NCBI RefSeq assembly: GCF_032062135.1
Contig: NC_092861.1
Span: forward strand, 2,756,035-2,820,034
Direction: 5' to 3'
Source: Pyxicephalus adspersus
Lineage: Eukaryota > Chordata > Amphibia > Anura > Pyxicephalidae
DNA: 64,000 nt
Below are positions 11,275-23,299 of the stretch, piece by piece. The notes beneath the pieces were generated by a model. The model was given only the letters and a program-made list of their open reading frames with translations, was not told the DNA's origin and did not search any database. Positions within the stretch are counted from its first letter, which is position 1. Each line of letters opens with the position of its first letter. Made by a program: the position numbers and the translations under genes.

Positions 11275-11600
11275 GCACGGTGGCTCAGTGGTTAGCACTC
11301 TAGGTCCCAGGTTGGAATCTCAGCCAGGACTCTATCTGCATGGAGTGTGCAGGTTCTCCCCGTGTCTGCGTGGGTTTCCTCCGGGTACTCCGGTTTCCTC
11401 CGACATGCCAAGAACATGCAATTAGGTTAATTGGCTTCCCCCAAATTGACCTTAGACTGTGATAAGACATATGACTATGGTGGGGACATTAGATTGTAAG
11501 CCCCTTGTAGGGACAGCTAGTCACATGACTATAGACTTTGTACAGTGCTGTGTAATATGGTGGCGCTATGTAAACACGGTGTAATAATAATAATTCTCCG
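11275..11600 (+). repeat. V-SINE-like tRNA-derived SINE
   Basis: The head GTGGCTCAGTGGTTAGCAC is an RNA polymerase III A-box-like sequence and GGTTGGAATCT is a decayed B box. They are followed by the conserved body TGCAGGTTCTCCCCGTGTCT and GTGGGTTTCCTCCGGGTACT. The 3' end has TTGTACAGTGCTGTGTAATA and GGCGCTATGTAAA, then (AAT)n. The body matches what I know of the V-SINE superfamily of fishes and amphibians. The tail resembles the 3' end of a LINE that would mobilise it. Confidence 0.85.
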
Positions 11601-12177
11601 ACATTCCATTAGAGCAATGCAAAAATCCAGAATGCTTTTTATTTCACAATTATTTCTCAATTTTCAAACTGGACACATGGATGGATTTCTTATTGGGTTG
11701 TTCTATTGGGCCTTGGGTCTTTTACCTCTACTGTACTTTGGGATGAATCAATATAAATTTATGTATAATAATTATACAGGCAGACAGAAATGTGCGTGCA
11801 TCAATGCATCCATACATGTCCCGTGTATATTTGCACATCAAAAGAAATATTCATCCCAGCAAGCTGCTGAGCCCCCCCATATGGTCCATAATGCCGTCTC
11901 CGGGGACTAAGTAATAGACGTTCCCTATATCTTTAATGGCGTCCATAATATTGGAAAAATGGATAATCCTAAATAGCAGACATTCCCCCACCAGCTGATG
12001 CCCCTCGTTCCTCCTATTGCCATACTCACTTCCAGTGTAACCGAGAAGATTTAAATTGTTTGTGATTTATGTTTTATTATGTGCCTGAATCCCCAAAATA
12101 AAAAGGCTAGACATGTACAAGGGTTCATCTTGGGATCGTCTGGGTTGAAGATATCCATAGTACATATATTATTTCAA

Positions 12178-12312
12178 AACAGGATTTATATAGCGCCAAC
12201 ATATTATGCAGCGCTGTACATTAAATAGAGGTTGCCATTGACAGACAGATACAGACAACGATGCAGGAGGAGGAAAGGAGCCTGCACCAAAAGAGCTTAC
12301 AATCTAAGATAT
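12178..12312 (-). repeat. Short LINE-type 3' end
   Basis: The plus strand reads ACAGGATTTATATAGCGCCA, then ACATATTATGCAGCGCTGTA, a GACAGACAGATACAGAC stretch, a GGAGGAGGAAAGGA run and GAGCTTACAATCTAAGA. The same unit recurs at 13279, 21439 and 23179. Its terminal ATAGCGCCAACATATTA block is the complement of the tail of the SINEs here, which suggests a shared LINE partner. Confidence 0.65.
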
Positions 12313-13278
12313 ATCTGGTCTATAGGACTGTGATAAATGAGTCTAAAGAATCATCTTTTGGAATAATACATTTTCACAAAGGAGACTGGAGTACATTTTA
12401 ATAATTACATATAATTTCATTCTATTACATAAACCTAATTATTACATAAAAAAGTGTTAATGTAATTTGTTCTCTTATTAAAATATTCTTTTTGGCATAG
12501 GGTGACAACACTCTTGCATTGATACCTGGTCCATGCACCCCCGTTGTCACCGTCGCCTAATGCACCCCCTATATTCATTTTTTTCTCTGCTTTTATCAAA
12601 TTATTGTCTGCTTGCTTAGGGACGTCCGGTTAGAGGGTGACAATGCTTCCTCCGTATCCCCCTATACTGCTCCTGAATTGTCACTTTAACTCATATCACT
12701 CACGCATGGATTGCTGCGGTCACCATCCGTAAACCTGAGAAATGCCATTCAGCCATATAGATGGGATGTGGCTGCAAATGGGCTGCAGAAGATCAAAAGC
12801 ACTATGATACAACAAAAACTGAAAGAAGTATAATAATAATAGAAATAATATCATTTATTATAATTAATATCATTCAATGATAGCAAAGGATTCACAAGCA
12901 TTGTTCTATAAAAACATGCAAACATTGATGCATAAACAAAGCATATGCATGCAATTGTTTGCACAAAGCTGATCACAAATGTAAATAAAATGATTAAAAC
13001 ACAAAAAACAAACAACAGTTCCACAGCACAAAAAACTGCAGGATTTTTTCTTTTCCTAATATACAAAAGCTGATCCAGTTCTGGCCTTTCAATGACAAAT
13101 GTAACACGCTGCAATATATATATAATACTAAATTCTGATACGCCGGCCACTTGGAGTCATTGGAAGGCCAGAACTGGATCATATTTTTTTTTTACTTTAT
13201 GTAAAAAAGATTCTGGGGTCAAAGAACTGGATCAACATTATGTATATATATTATTACTATTATTATTATTAATGATAC

Positions 13279-13397
13279 AAAACAGGATTTATATAGCACC
13301 AACATATTACGCAGTGCTGTACATTAAATAGGGGTTGCAAATGACAGACACAGGAGGAGGAGAGGACCCTGCCCCGAAGAGCTTACAATCTAAGAGG
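13279..13397 (-). repeat. Short LINE-type 3' end
   Basis: Near-identical relative of 12178-12312: ACAGGATTTATATAGCACCA, ACATATTACGCAGTGCTGTA, GGAGGAGGAGAGGACCCTGC and GAGCTTACAATCTAAGA. It is preceded by a (TTA)n tract, which is the reversed simple tail of the element. Confidence 0.65.
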
Positions 13398-13796
13398 TGG
13401 GGGAAGTATCAATATATATATTCATCTGCAGGGGCTCCGGTCCTATAATGTCCTTTGCCTGTGGCCCTTGTAGACGCTCTGAATACATTACACATCATGG
13501 AAGGTTCTGCACATTGACATGCATGTAAATCATTTTAAACATCAGTCCACCATAATCCTCCATGCGTCCTACAAGCCTTTATTTTACTGTAAATCTACAA
13601 TCATTTTCTTGCAGTCAGGGATCCTATTTTTTTTTAATTTAAGATACATCCATTGAAGGAGATGACTATTGAATTCATTCAAGGTCAGAACACTTTTGTG
13701 TTTGCAGCATGTTATATACAAAACTTGTCATGCAAATCTGTGGCTGTGTATATTCAATATTCAAAGTCTCCTATCATGCAATACTCTTATACCAGT

Positions 13797-13824
13797 AGAT
13801 ATATATATATATATATATATATAA
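13797..13824. repeat. (AT)n microsatellite
   Basis: About 13 uninterrupted AT dinucleotides. Confidence 0.95.
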
Positions 13825-14449
13825 TAAAGACGTGGCTTTGTATGGTAAAACCAGCCGTTGTGTATTCCTATATAGAAAAATACGTTCTATACATTCACCG
13901 TGAGTGAATTTATTATACGGTCAAGGTTTATTATACGATAAATGGCAACATTGTAGCGATATGATACAAAGAATATTCACCACCTAATATATAATTTATT
14001 GATTGAGGTTCTGAAAAACTTACAATTATATTCTTGCTTAAGAAAAAAAAATGAAAAAAGAAAAAAAAAATATATAAAATTTTTCTTTGGAAAGCATGTG
14101 AATTTTTATAAGCAATGCATCCTTGTTTAGATATCTCTCTACATTTTCTATATATATACTTTGCTTGGTATCCATGTCACGGCACCAATATATGTATTTT
14201 TTTCCCCAAATCCACCCCCCACCGCCGCCACCATCACCACAGCCGCCATTAGTGATCAGATAGGTGATCCTTGAAACGGCTTGAAATAAATCAACATTAA
14301 CCCCTTCTGCTCCCAGTAAGGGAGCTCATCCCATCCACGTGCCGGAGTGACACCAGATATAGGAGACGCGGTGTCACAGAGGTTAAATTATATGCTTACA
14401 GAAATGCACACTCAGGATTATAAAGAAGGAGGCTGAATGCAAAAGCTTT

Positions 14450-14670
14450 CCCTTCAACGAGAGACAGCTAATCCTCAATTTATAGATATATAGTTATATA
14501 GATTTATCATTTTTATTTTTGCATATTTTATAAAAATTTGTAATAATTTAAAAAAAATGTAATAATAAACGTCTTATAATCATTATGCAATATGATATAT
14601 ATTTTATATATATAATAAATAATATAATATATATTTTTTATTTTATTTATAACGTACATATTTTTTTTTC
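14450..14670. repeat. AT-rich low-complexity stretch
   Basis: Dense TATATA, AATATA and TTTTATTT words with few G or C, from the CCTCAATTTATAGATATATA region to the TTTTTTTTTC run. Confidence 0.8.
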
Positions 14671-16136
14671 CTGCAACGTTTCACCAGGAAGCTATTGAGT
14701 TAAAAAAATGTTTTTTCCTTCTGCCGAAACTACAATTACCTAAATATATAGGAGGTGTCTGGAGGAAAATAACAACCCAGCATGGGAGGACGGGTGCAAT
14801 GGAATTAACATCACAACAGATCCTCAACCATATCATGCAACTAAACATATAGGTATGTTTTCCTTTGTGTGTCTTTGTCTGTCCTTTCGCCAGAGCTTTT
14901 TTTTTTGCAGCCTCTATATATTTCAAGTATGATTAAAAATGGCGGGTTCGCTCATATAAAACGGCATAAGCCGGATAATGAGGACATTTCTTTTTTCTCC
15001 GGGTTAGAAATCGACCGATCTCTGTAAAAAAGAAAAGAACGAAGGAATGTCATTTCAATCACCGGCAGCGGCGGTGGATGGGGGGGCTAAGCTGTACAAA
15101 ATGGCTGAAACACAAAATGGCTGAAAAATTTGGAGACGTAGCAGGCTGACCTAGTTTCTGGAATTAGTGAAAATCCAACTTAAAAAAAGCGAGAGCGATG
15201 GATTTTTGCCTGGGGAGGTTGCAGGGCTGTGCGTGCCGCATCTGCCATTGTAAAAGGATGCGATATGTGCCGTAGCGTGTAAGAGACTGACGAGGTACGT
15301 ATGATATTAGGAGAAGGCGAGGCAGCTGTATGTTCAGAGACGCTTTTAGGGCCGTCATTATCTTCCCGGCCCCCCCGGCCATTAAAAAAAATAAAATCTT
15401 CAGAATAAAAAGATATCAATGCAACACGACGGATTTCTATACATTAAAGCGTTACGTTCTACGGAGAAGAACCCCAAGTAGACCCGACCCCCTTCTGTTT
15501 TTTTTTTTAATTTTGCTAACTGTGTAGCATGTAATGGATTAAAAGCCTTTAATCGCCCTACAACAGCAGAAATAGAACAATGAGGCAAGGGAAAAAAAAG
15601 TTGTCACCTCTTTTGTATGGCAATCATCCTTAAGTGATAAGCCCACCCTCTACTCCAAGTATTAACACATTAAGAAATTACAACGTAAAAAGTCTTAAAA
15701 AAAACAAAAACTGATTGACCAAAATTCTCCAGGCCCATATGGCACGGCATCTGTGCGCCTTCTTCAGTAAAAGAGTCAGCATCCCCTTTAATGGTCTAAT
15801 GCATGATACCTCCCTTGAGATTGCCAATATGAGCTAAGTATTAAGTCTTAGGTTCCAGATGAGTTAAGATCAGCTGAATGTCATTCAATAATTCCATTGA
15901 CCCTTTTAGAGCCGGAAGGCTTTGCCTTATTCTGGTTCTATAATCCTCCCCCCTACTTTTTGGATTGTGGTACGCTCCGCAGACACGGTGCTGAATGGTT
16001 ATGGCCAGTGGTATTATTAAATGTTCTGTATATTCTCATATGCTATGAGGGGTTTAGGGTATCAGACCATGATCCTTGAGATATGCAAAATGCTTTTATG
16101 GACCATCTGTTAAAATGTCTCCTTTATATACAACAT

Positions 16137-16331
16137 GGGTCTGATTTATTAAAGCTCTCCAAGACTGGTGAAGATGGACTATCATGGCTGGTCCAGCAAA
16201 CCTGGAATGGATCTGGCCCAGGATTGAAACTTTTGCCAATTATTGCCGGGACCAGATCCATTCCAGGTTTGCTGGACCAGCCATGATAGTCCATCTTCTC
16301 CAGTCTTGGAGAGTTTTAATAAATCAGGCCC
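16137..16331. mobile_element. Hairpin MITE with 81-bp arms
   Basis: 16137-16217 and 16251-16331 are near-perfect inverted repeats around a 33-bp centre. The left arm starts GGGTCTGATTTATTAAAGCT; the right arm ends GTTTTAATAAATCAGGCCC. Each arm includes CCAGCAAACCTGGAATGGAT or its complement. This is a foldback MITE of a family seen in frog genomes. I could not identify a target-site duplication, so the superfamily is open. Fragments of the same terminus recur at 37.1-38.15 kb and 46954. Confidence 0.85.
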
Positions 16332-16984
16332 TATATATATATATTTCCTTGGTTCGCTTGGGTTGGTGCACACAGATAATGTCTTCTTCTGCTCGGTGAA
16401 GATCTGGATGGTCCATGAGGTTTCATCACCATGGTGTAGCCTCCAGATTTCTCAATTCTTCTACAAATGCTCAATGCTTCCATTGAATACCATGGACTGT
16501 GCAACACAAGAGAGCGTTGACGCAGGTCTCAGCTTCCATCTTGTGTCCAACCATAGTCAATGACGGTAACAGTTGCATGATAGGTTCTCATTGCTGACTC
16601 CAAAACATTTCCCAAGTCCAAACCCTACGTTCTGAAGGATTTGGAGTTGGGACGTTATATTTTTATATATACTACATATTGGTCAGAGGACTGATGGCAG
16701 GAAAACATGAAAGAATGGGAGCTCCATATTGGAACCAGTTTCACAAGGCCATTTTATTTTTTGCCTTTTCTTTTTTTTTTTACCTTTTTGGCATGTGATG
16801 TAAACCTACATTATTCTTATTTAATGCAAAGCTCCAGTGGTAAACAGTTGTAGGGGCTTCTCTACCATGCTGCAATTAATTTTTATTACTGATTATATTA
16901 AATGCTGACATATGCATCATATTCAGGCCACTTTATTACTACAAGACCTCAAGGTAAGGACATGGAGTGAAGGACAGTACGTAG

Positions 16985-17160
16985 CCTAAATATTATGATA
17001 AACTATTACCCTGACATAGTCTAAAGCCATTTTGGGGGAAGCCAATTACCCTACTAGTTTGTCTTTAGAGTAGACGGAAAAATTGTACAAACTCCATGGA
17101 ACATTCTGGCCTAACTTTGAACCTGAGACCCTATTGGCCACTTAACTATTCCACCTACCT
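16985..17160 (-). repeat. Degenerate V-SINE-like SINE (reverse)
   Basis: TTTTGGGGGAAGCCAATTAC and TTGTACAAACTCCATGGAAC are decayed forms of the SINE body in reverse orientation. CTTTGAACCTGAGACCCTAT corresponds to its B-box region. The LINE-like tail is missing or beyond recognition. It is older than the other copies. Confidence 0.55.
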
Positions 17161-18111
17161 AGCACCTGTTTTGGCCAAATTTGCATAATTCCTCCCAAGA
17201 TTAATCTCACTGCTTGCTACAGGGTTGAGGGTTTTTAGAGGAGCACTGAAGTAGGGTGCTGGGATGGTTTTAGGAAGTCATATAAAGGCCCCTCCCACCA
17301 GCCATGATTGGTCTACATTGCGTAGAGACCCAGTAATGACCATATGAAGCCTAAATAAAGTCATGCATTGGAAGGTTGATATTTTTTATTAGCATAGGGG
17401 GGTTAGGATTAGAGAAGGCGAAATATCAGCATAATAAACTTTAGGTTTCAATTCATTGACTCAATTGATTGACTCCCACCCACTGCTGCAAGCATTCACT
17501 ATTTTATAGAAAAATTCTGAAGTTCTACCTGCTACTATGAGGTCATGTCCTTGTATGACCCCAATGACCCCCTCCTCCATTTAATTAAATGGAAACTGCT
17601 CCATACTCACCCAAATCCACTGTCTGCATCCCATGAGTACCCATGCTAGCAATTACCATTCATCACTTTCCTAATGTCACCACCCTGCGCAATCCCACCA
17701 GACCCTGCCGCAGGGGAAAGCAAGAGTCCAATCACCCAGAAAAAAAGATTGCCCCCCATAAAAAAGATAGAAGACGCCGAATCTTGGCATGTCACATGAT
17801 CAAAAATCTAATCAACCAAAGAGGACATTTAACATATATTGGTAAATCTTCATTTATTTGGGGGATGCAAAGGGTAATGGGGATTGGATACAGAGAGTTC
17901 CACTTTAAATGCCCCTACTGACTCCGAGGCTGTACATATTATTTTACACCAATGTCTCCCAATAGAATTTATCACTCAGACCTTGCAACATTTTTGATGG
18001 ATTCAATATCATGCAATATGAACAATTTTACTCAAAGGTATCAATATTTCTTTGTAAGTGTGGTCTGCAGAAAGGGATACAATGTTCTAAATCCATTATA
18101 TATAAATATAT
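17161..18111. other. Unassigned intergenic sequence
   Basis: No gene is seen. A lone AGTTCCACTTTAA end at about 17895 suggests a worn relative of the TTAA-type MITE at 29832. Confidence 0.4.
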
Positions 18112-19238
18112 ATCTATAGAGAGAGAGAGAGAGGGAGAGAGAGAGAGAGGGAGAGAGAGAGAGAAGGAAAGCAAAGGATAGATTGAAAGGAAAGTGGGAA
18201 AGAAAAGTAAAGGAAAAGAAAGAAAGAAAGAGAGAAACGAAAGGAAGGAAGGAAAAGAAGGAAAGCAAAGAAAAGATGGAAACTAAAGGAAAAGGAAATT
18301 AAATAAAAAAAAGAAAAACAAAGAAAAGAAAGAAAGAAAGAGAGAAAGAAAGAAAGAAAGGAAAGGAAGGGAAAGAAAAAAAAAATAAGGAAAGCAAAGG
18401 GAAGGAAAGAAAGAAGGACAGGGAGGAAAAGAAGGAAAGCAGGAAAGATAAGGAAAGGAAAGATAAACAGGAAAAAAACGAAATGAAAGAAAGAAAAAAA
18501 GAAAGAAAAGAAGGGAAAGGAAGGAAAAGAAGGAAAGCAAAGAAAAGATGGAGAGTAAAGGAAAGGAAACAAAGATGGAAAGAAAGGAAAAGGAAATGAA
18601 AGAAAAGAAGGGAAGAAAGGAAGGAAAAGATGGAAAGCAAAGGAAAAGAATGAAAAAAAGGACAGGGAGGAAAAAAGGAATGCAAAGGAATGGAAAAAAA
18701 GAAGAAAATAAAGACGGGAAGGAAAGAAAAGAAAAGGAGGAAAGAAAGGGAAGGAAAAGAAACAGAGGAAAGTAAAGGGAAGGAAAGAAAGAAGGACAGG
18801 GAGGAAAAGAAGGAAAGCAAGAAAAGATGTAAAGGAAAGTAGGAAAGAGAGGAAAGGAAAAGAAGGGAATGAAAGAAACGAAGGGAAGGAAGGAAGGTAA
18901 AAAGGAAAGCAAAGAAAAGATAAACAGGAAAAAAAAAGAAAGAAAGAAAAAGAAGGGAAAGGAAGGAAGGAAAAGATGGAAAGCAAAGGGAAAAGAAAGA
19001 AAAAATGGACAGGCAGGAAAAAAGGAAAGCAAAGGAAGGGGAAAAAAAGAAGAAAATAAAGACGGGAAGGAAAGAAAATGAGGAAGAAAGGGAAAGAAAA
19101 GAAAAAGAGGAAAGCAAAGGGAAGGAAAGAAAGAAGGACAGAGAGGAAAAGAAGGAAAGCAAGAAAAGATGTAAAGGAAAGGAAAGTAGGAAAGAGAGGA
19201 AAGGAAAAGACAGAAAGGAAGGAAAGGAAATTGAGATC
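18112..19238. repeat. 1.1-kb polypurine (GGAAA/GAAA)n tract
   Basis: Almost purely A and G on the plus strand for about 1.1 kb, starting with (GA)n and continuing as mixed GGAAA, GAAAG and GGAAGG units. It has internal long-range order: ACAGGGAGGAAAAGAAGGAA recurs at about 18418 and 18794, with a one-base variant at 19137, and a block with AGAAGAAAATAAAGACGGGA recurs about 350 bp apart (about 18700 and 19049). The long minus-strand ORFs (up to 384 codons of Phe, Leu, Ser and Pro) result only from the composition. Confidence 0.95.
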
Positions 19239-21438
19239 TATAATGACCAGCAGCAAGCTATGCCTCAATAAATTCTAAGTAGACTAAAGGCATGTTTCTA
19301 TATTGTAATCACTGTCATTTAAAAACACATGCACCAGGAAGATCCACCTGCAGTGAATGTTTGCCGAATATGACATTCACTTAATAAATATGGCTTTGTG
19401 TATTATTCTTCATAATGTATACATAATATTATGCTTTAAAAAACAACCCACACAACTCTACCAAACCATTTCCTCATGCATTCGGTGACACGGTAAAATG
19501 ATTAATACATGTTATATTCCGCTGCAGTCAGGCAGCAGTGAATATGTCCCATTGCGGTATTTGGCTATCGATTTCATTTTAAAAATCAATCTCTTTATTC
19601 CATGCGCGATCTTCCAAGCCGCGTTCCCTCCTCTCTCCGTGTCATGCAGCGGCGTTAATCATGTCGAAGGGTACAGCTCACCCTTCCGTACGCGCCTCTA
19701 CGTTTATGTAATATACAGGACGCCGGCACTTTCTAGGCTGCGAATAGATAGGCAGACATTTTACCGCAAGGGAAAAAGAAAATAGCACATTACACCATCC
19801 CCGTTTCTTTTTTTTTCTCTCGCTGTTTAAAATTCATAGGTGCTGCTAGTGATGTGTGGGGGTTTTCACATGACTTGTGCTGTGCATGCAAGTCTCGGTA
19901 ATTGATGTGAAATATAATAAGAAAAACATCATTTGCATTTGCGGGGGTTATTTTGGGCTAACACATGCAAAATACCGCTTTGTGAACAGGTAGCCTGCAT
20001 AAATCTTGCAGCTTATCGCCGAAACAAAATTCCAGCACTCCTATAGATGACGCAATAATAGGGGGAAAAACGGTTGCATTTTGCAAATGCAAAGTAGGGT
20101 TCATTTTTTTTTTCCCTTGATGTATGTATTGAAAAATCAAAAATGCATTTATAATAAAGTCATTGTTCCGTTGTTTTTTTTTTACTGTAGATAATGTCAT
20201 CCGCCGTCGTAAATCGGCGATGCCCACATTATACCCCGACGAGTCGGGCTTTTTTTTTTTTTTTCGCCCTACTCTTCCTCTTGTTCTAAACAGTAGAAAA
20301 GCCCCATAATTCTTTGCTGTCTCTATAAACACGCTCCTATCTCCATCTTGCAGACTCCATTTTGTTTGTAGCTAAATCATACATGAAAAGGTTCAAGGTT
20401 GCAGGTTGCGTATCATTCAATAAGACACTTCATTTTCTCCCTTTTGTTCTCGGCACAATGGCCGTGTCTGGCGAGGCTCGGCAGAGGTGCACATTTTGTG
20501 CTAATAACCGAATAACGACCTTTAAGACAAATCGGGGCGTCACCGTCATGAGCGGGAGGTTGGGTTGGTTTGGGGAAAGGGGGGGTTGTTTAGAAGGATA
20601 AGCATAAGGGTCTTATTAATTCTGGGTGTGGACCCTTTAAATTCAGTCCATCTGCCGGAGTGGGGGGGGGGGAGCTTCTTTATGACACGGCGTCCATAAC
20701 GCGCGTGTTAAGCTGAAGATAACGTATTCCATGCAGGGATTGCTCGCTTCTTGTGGCTGTTAATAATGCATAGGTATAAGAGAAAGCTTTCAGCTTTTAC
20801 TGCGGAGATCACCAAAAAAAAAAATCTAAAGACAGCTATTACCAGGCTAAAAATATATAAACTCCAAAAATTAAAAAAATAATAAATAATAATAAAAAAA
20901 AAAAATTTGACTAAATGCATTTTTAAAAAGATTTCTTAAGCTTGGGTGCTACCATGCACCGTGTTTGGCGGCAACAGGAATGCGGTGTCGTTGGTCTTGG
21001 AACCGAGACCACATGAGCCGGCCAATCAGGAACACAGGCTGCCATAATATGAGGTTGCCATTTTTTTTTTTTGCAGGAACGGAATGAGGTTGTGTGGTCA
21101 CAGATTGGCACTGCGAAGAGATGAACCCAACCCCATCCATGAACCCTACCCAGGTATACCCAGCTGATGGATGCTTCCTATAGCTGAGGGCCACATCTCT
21201 GCTCCTTTCTTTTTGGGGTCTAGAGTACCCCAAATCCTTTGAGAATTTATTGGGCCCTGCAGGATTGCATTATCGCAGGATCCCCGGGATCTTTCTGTTT
21301 CGGCTTGCAACCCAACAGCCTATGAGATTCTCCCTTGGGTTTAACACATATATAATATTATTTAGCCTTTGCTTATTCTCCCCCTCATTAGCATAATCAA
21401 CTAATTAAACATTGATTTAAAAATAATAAAAAATTTTA
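19239..21438. other. Unique DNA with CpG-retaining blocks
   Basis: 19560-19760 and 20170-20560 retain clustered CpGs (CATGCGCGATC, CCGTACGCGCC, ATCCGCCGTCGTAAATCGGC, ACGACCTTTAAGACAAATCG). 20690-20800 also looks constrained. Candidate regulatory DNA or host-lncRNA promoter, inferred only from composition. Confidence 0.4.
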
Positions 21439-21552
21439 TCTGCTCCTGTGTCACTGTCTGTATCTGTCTGTCATTTTCAACCCCTATTTTTTGTACAGCA
21501 CTGCATAATATGTTGGCACTATATAAATCCTGTCTATTAATAATAATATTAA
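21439..21552 (+). repeat. Short LINE-type 3' end
   Basis: Plus-strand copy of the family: CTGCTCCTGTGTCACTGTCT, GTATCTGTCTGTCATTTTCA, TTGTACAGCACTGCATAATA, TATAAATCCTGTCT and then (AAT)n. Confidence 0.65.
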
Positions 21553-22334
21553 TAATAATAATTGCACACCTTATTCTCTATGCTTTTATATGCAATGCAG
21601 TCAGATCGTTGCAGGGGGAGGGGCAAAAAGGTGCCGTACATAACTACCTGGGTCTTGGGAGGAGTTATGAAAAATGGCTTGATAGGTGGATATCAGCTTT
21701 GGATTGGTGGGTTATCTCAGGTGGGGTGCATTTGCATGCGGGCAGCCCTAGATTGCATTACATTGCTAAACAGTTTCCATAAACATAATAAATATCGTTG
21801 TTTTCATCCTTCTGTTCCATCTCAGTGCTGCTGATCTCCTGTAGCCTCTTTCCACCACTTCCTGTCCACGTACCCTTCAACAATGGCTCCATATCATTTC
21901 TCAGGGTGAGCTATGAACCACACCATAGCTTTCTATTCTTTCTACTCAATAACCCTCAGTCCTAATGCATGATGTGTGCTGGTTCATGGGTTGGGTTTTA
22001 CATATATATTTAAAAATGCCCCCTGATTGGTGGATATCAGTCTGGAGGTTGGTGTTCCTAGGTATATATTTGCATGCAGACAATGCCCACATGTGATCCA
22101 GAGCCTCCATAATAGTAAGAACTGAAAGCCAATGAATGAAAGGGGCGGAACCACTGACAGTTCAGCAGGGGAGGGACTAGATGATGCTGAACGTCCTCCT
22201 ACCAGGAAATGAGGCCGGGTTTTTTGACTTGCTGCAGTTTCTAATGTACATTGTGAGATGCTCACAGTGTGCAGTGAAATCAGAGTAAGCAATTTCAGTC
22301 CAGGAAAGGAGGCAGTACAACTATGCAAGACTGA

Positions 22335-22412
22335 AGGGAAGGCTGGAGGGCAGATTTAATAAAGAGAAGGTGGGATGGTAAATAAAATGAAGAGAAGGCT
22401 AGAGGGCAAATT
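22335..22412. repeat. Reverse-orientation remnant of the 30-bp minisatellite
   Basis: GAAGGGAAGGCTGGAGGGCA, GATTTAATAAAGAGAAGG, AGGCTAGAGGGCAAATTTAA is the complement of the unit at 55.3 kb, about 2.5 copies. Confidence 0.65.
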
Positions 22413-23178
22413 TAAAACACAATTGGGGCCATACAATAGACATTCCAGTATTTACAAATGTCTGAATAAAATACTCCCTCACTGACCTGTGGGTTCAGCC
22501 GCGGTGGAGCAATGCATCTTTATGTTGCCAAAGCAGCTCAAAGATAAGTAATGAAGACAAGTCTCTGTCCTCTTATCTTTCTCCCCCCAATGTATTCTCA
22601 TTAGAAGGATGACAAGCTACCAAGTCACTGCTAGGACTGCTGGGAGACATTAGCTACAGAGTGTATGTGAAACCGAGGATTAATTACTCAGCAGTGCCTT
22701 CGAGTCAGTGGGATGGAGAGAGTGGAGAGTTGTCTTGTTTTAAGTTTGTTTAGAGTTTGTGTATTTAAACATTTTATTGTCCTCAGCATGGGTACAGATT
22801 TATTTTAACACCCACGGACCTCTGTAGCTGCAGTCACCGTGAAGCAAATCATCCTCAAATTCACAAAAATGATGTTGTTCAACTAGGATCTCATCATTTT
22901 GTCAGACCGTGCTTCCTTCTGTAGTTTCCAAAAGGCATCTTGTGGTGGGGGGTCTGCGGGCTCCACCCACAGCTCAGGCACAGCACAGTCATGAGGTCAC
23001 TGCTACTTTTACAAGGTAATATTTGGGTTTGGAAAGGCATTTGGTGCATACTAAGTGAATTTGAATTCTTTAAGGGTATTAAAGAATACACAGTGTTTAA
23101 ATAAAAGTTTAAAGATTTAATGTGATGGGTACCAAGAAAAAGCAAAAATATATTTTGCCATTAATATTATTATATTAA

Positions 23179-23286
23179 ACTTTATTTATAAAGCACCAAC
23201 ATATTGCAGCGCTATACAATAAATAGGGGTTTGAAATGATTGGCAAATAAAGTGGAGAGGACCCTGCCCAAAAGAGCCTCTATGGA
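23179..23286 (-). repeat. Short LINE-type 3' end
   Basis: Reverse copy: ACTTTATTTATAAAGCACCA, ACATATTGCAGCGCTATACA, AATAGGGGTTTGAAATGA, GAGAGGACCCTGCCC and AAAAGAGCC. It lies immediately upstream of the Tc1 fossil at 23300. Confidence 0.6.
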
Positions 23287-23299
23287 ACGTATATAAGCA

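Larger units (their letters stand above)
13400..16136. other. Unique DNA with a CpG-retaining block
   Basis: 14930-15500 retains many CpGs (ACGGCATAAGCCGGATAATG, ATCGACCGATC, GCGAGAGCGATGG, GACGAGGTACGTATG) in an otherwise CpG-poor genome, which suggests unmethylated or constrained DNA. A (CCACCGCCGCCACCATCACC)-like stretch lies at 14218-14249. An exact RE1 left half-site (complement of TTCAGCACC) is at 15988-15996 without a convincing partner. Confidence 0.45.

Noticed and set aside
11275..11310. tRNA gene
   Set aside because: The A- and B-box-like words belong to a SINE head; there is no cloverleaf or acceptor stem.
15988..15996. RE1 half-site (complement of TTCAGCACC)
   Set aside because: The half-site is exact, but no convincing second half lies at canonical or expanded spacing.
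18114..19268. 384-codon minus-strand ORF (and overlapping 249- and 287-codon ORFs)
   Set aside because: It is made only of Phe, Leu, Ser and Pro codons from a polypurine/polypyrimidine tract; no coding signal.
19999..20014. 16-bp exact match AATCTTGCAGCTTATC with 35588-35603
   Set aside because: A match of this length is near what chance gives within 64 kb, and the flanks do not align.
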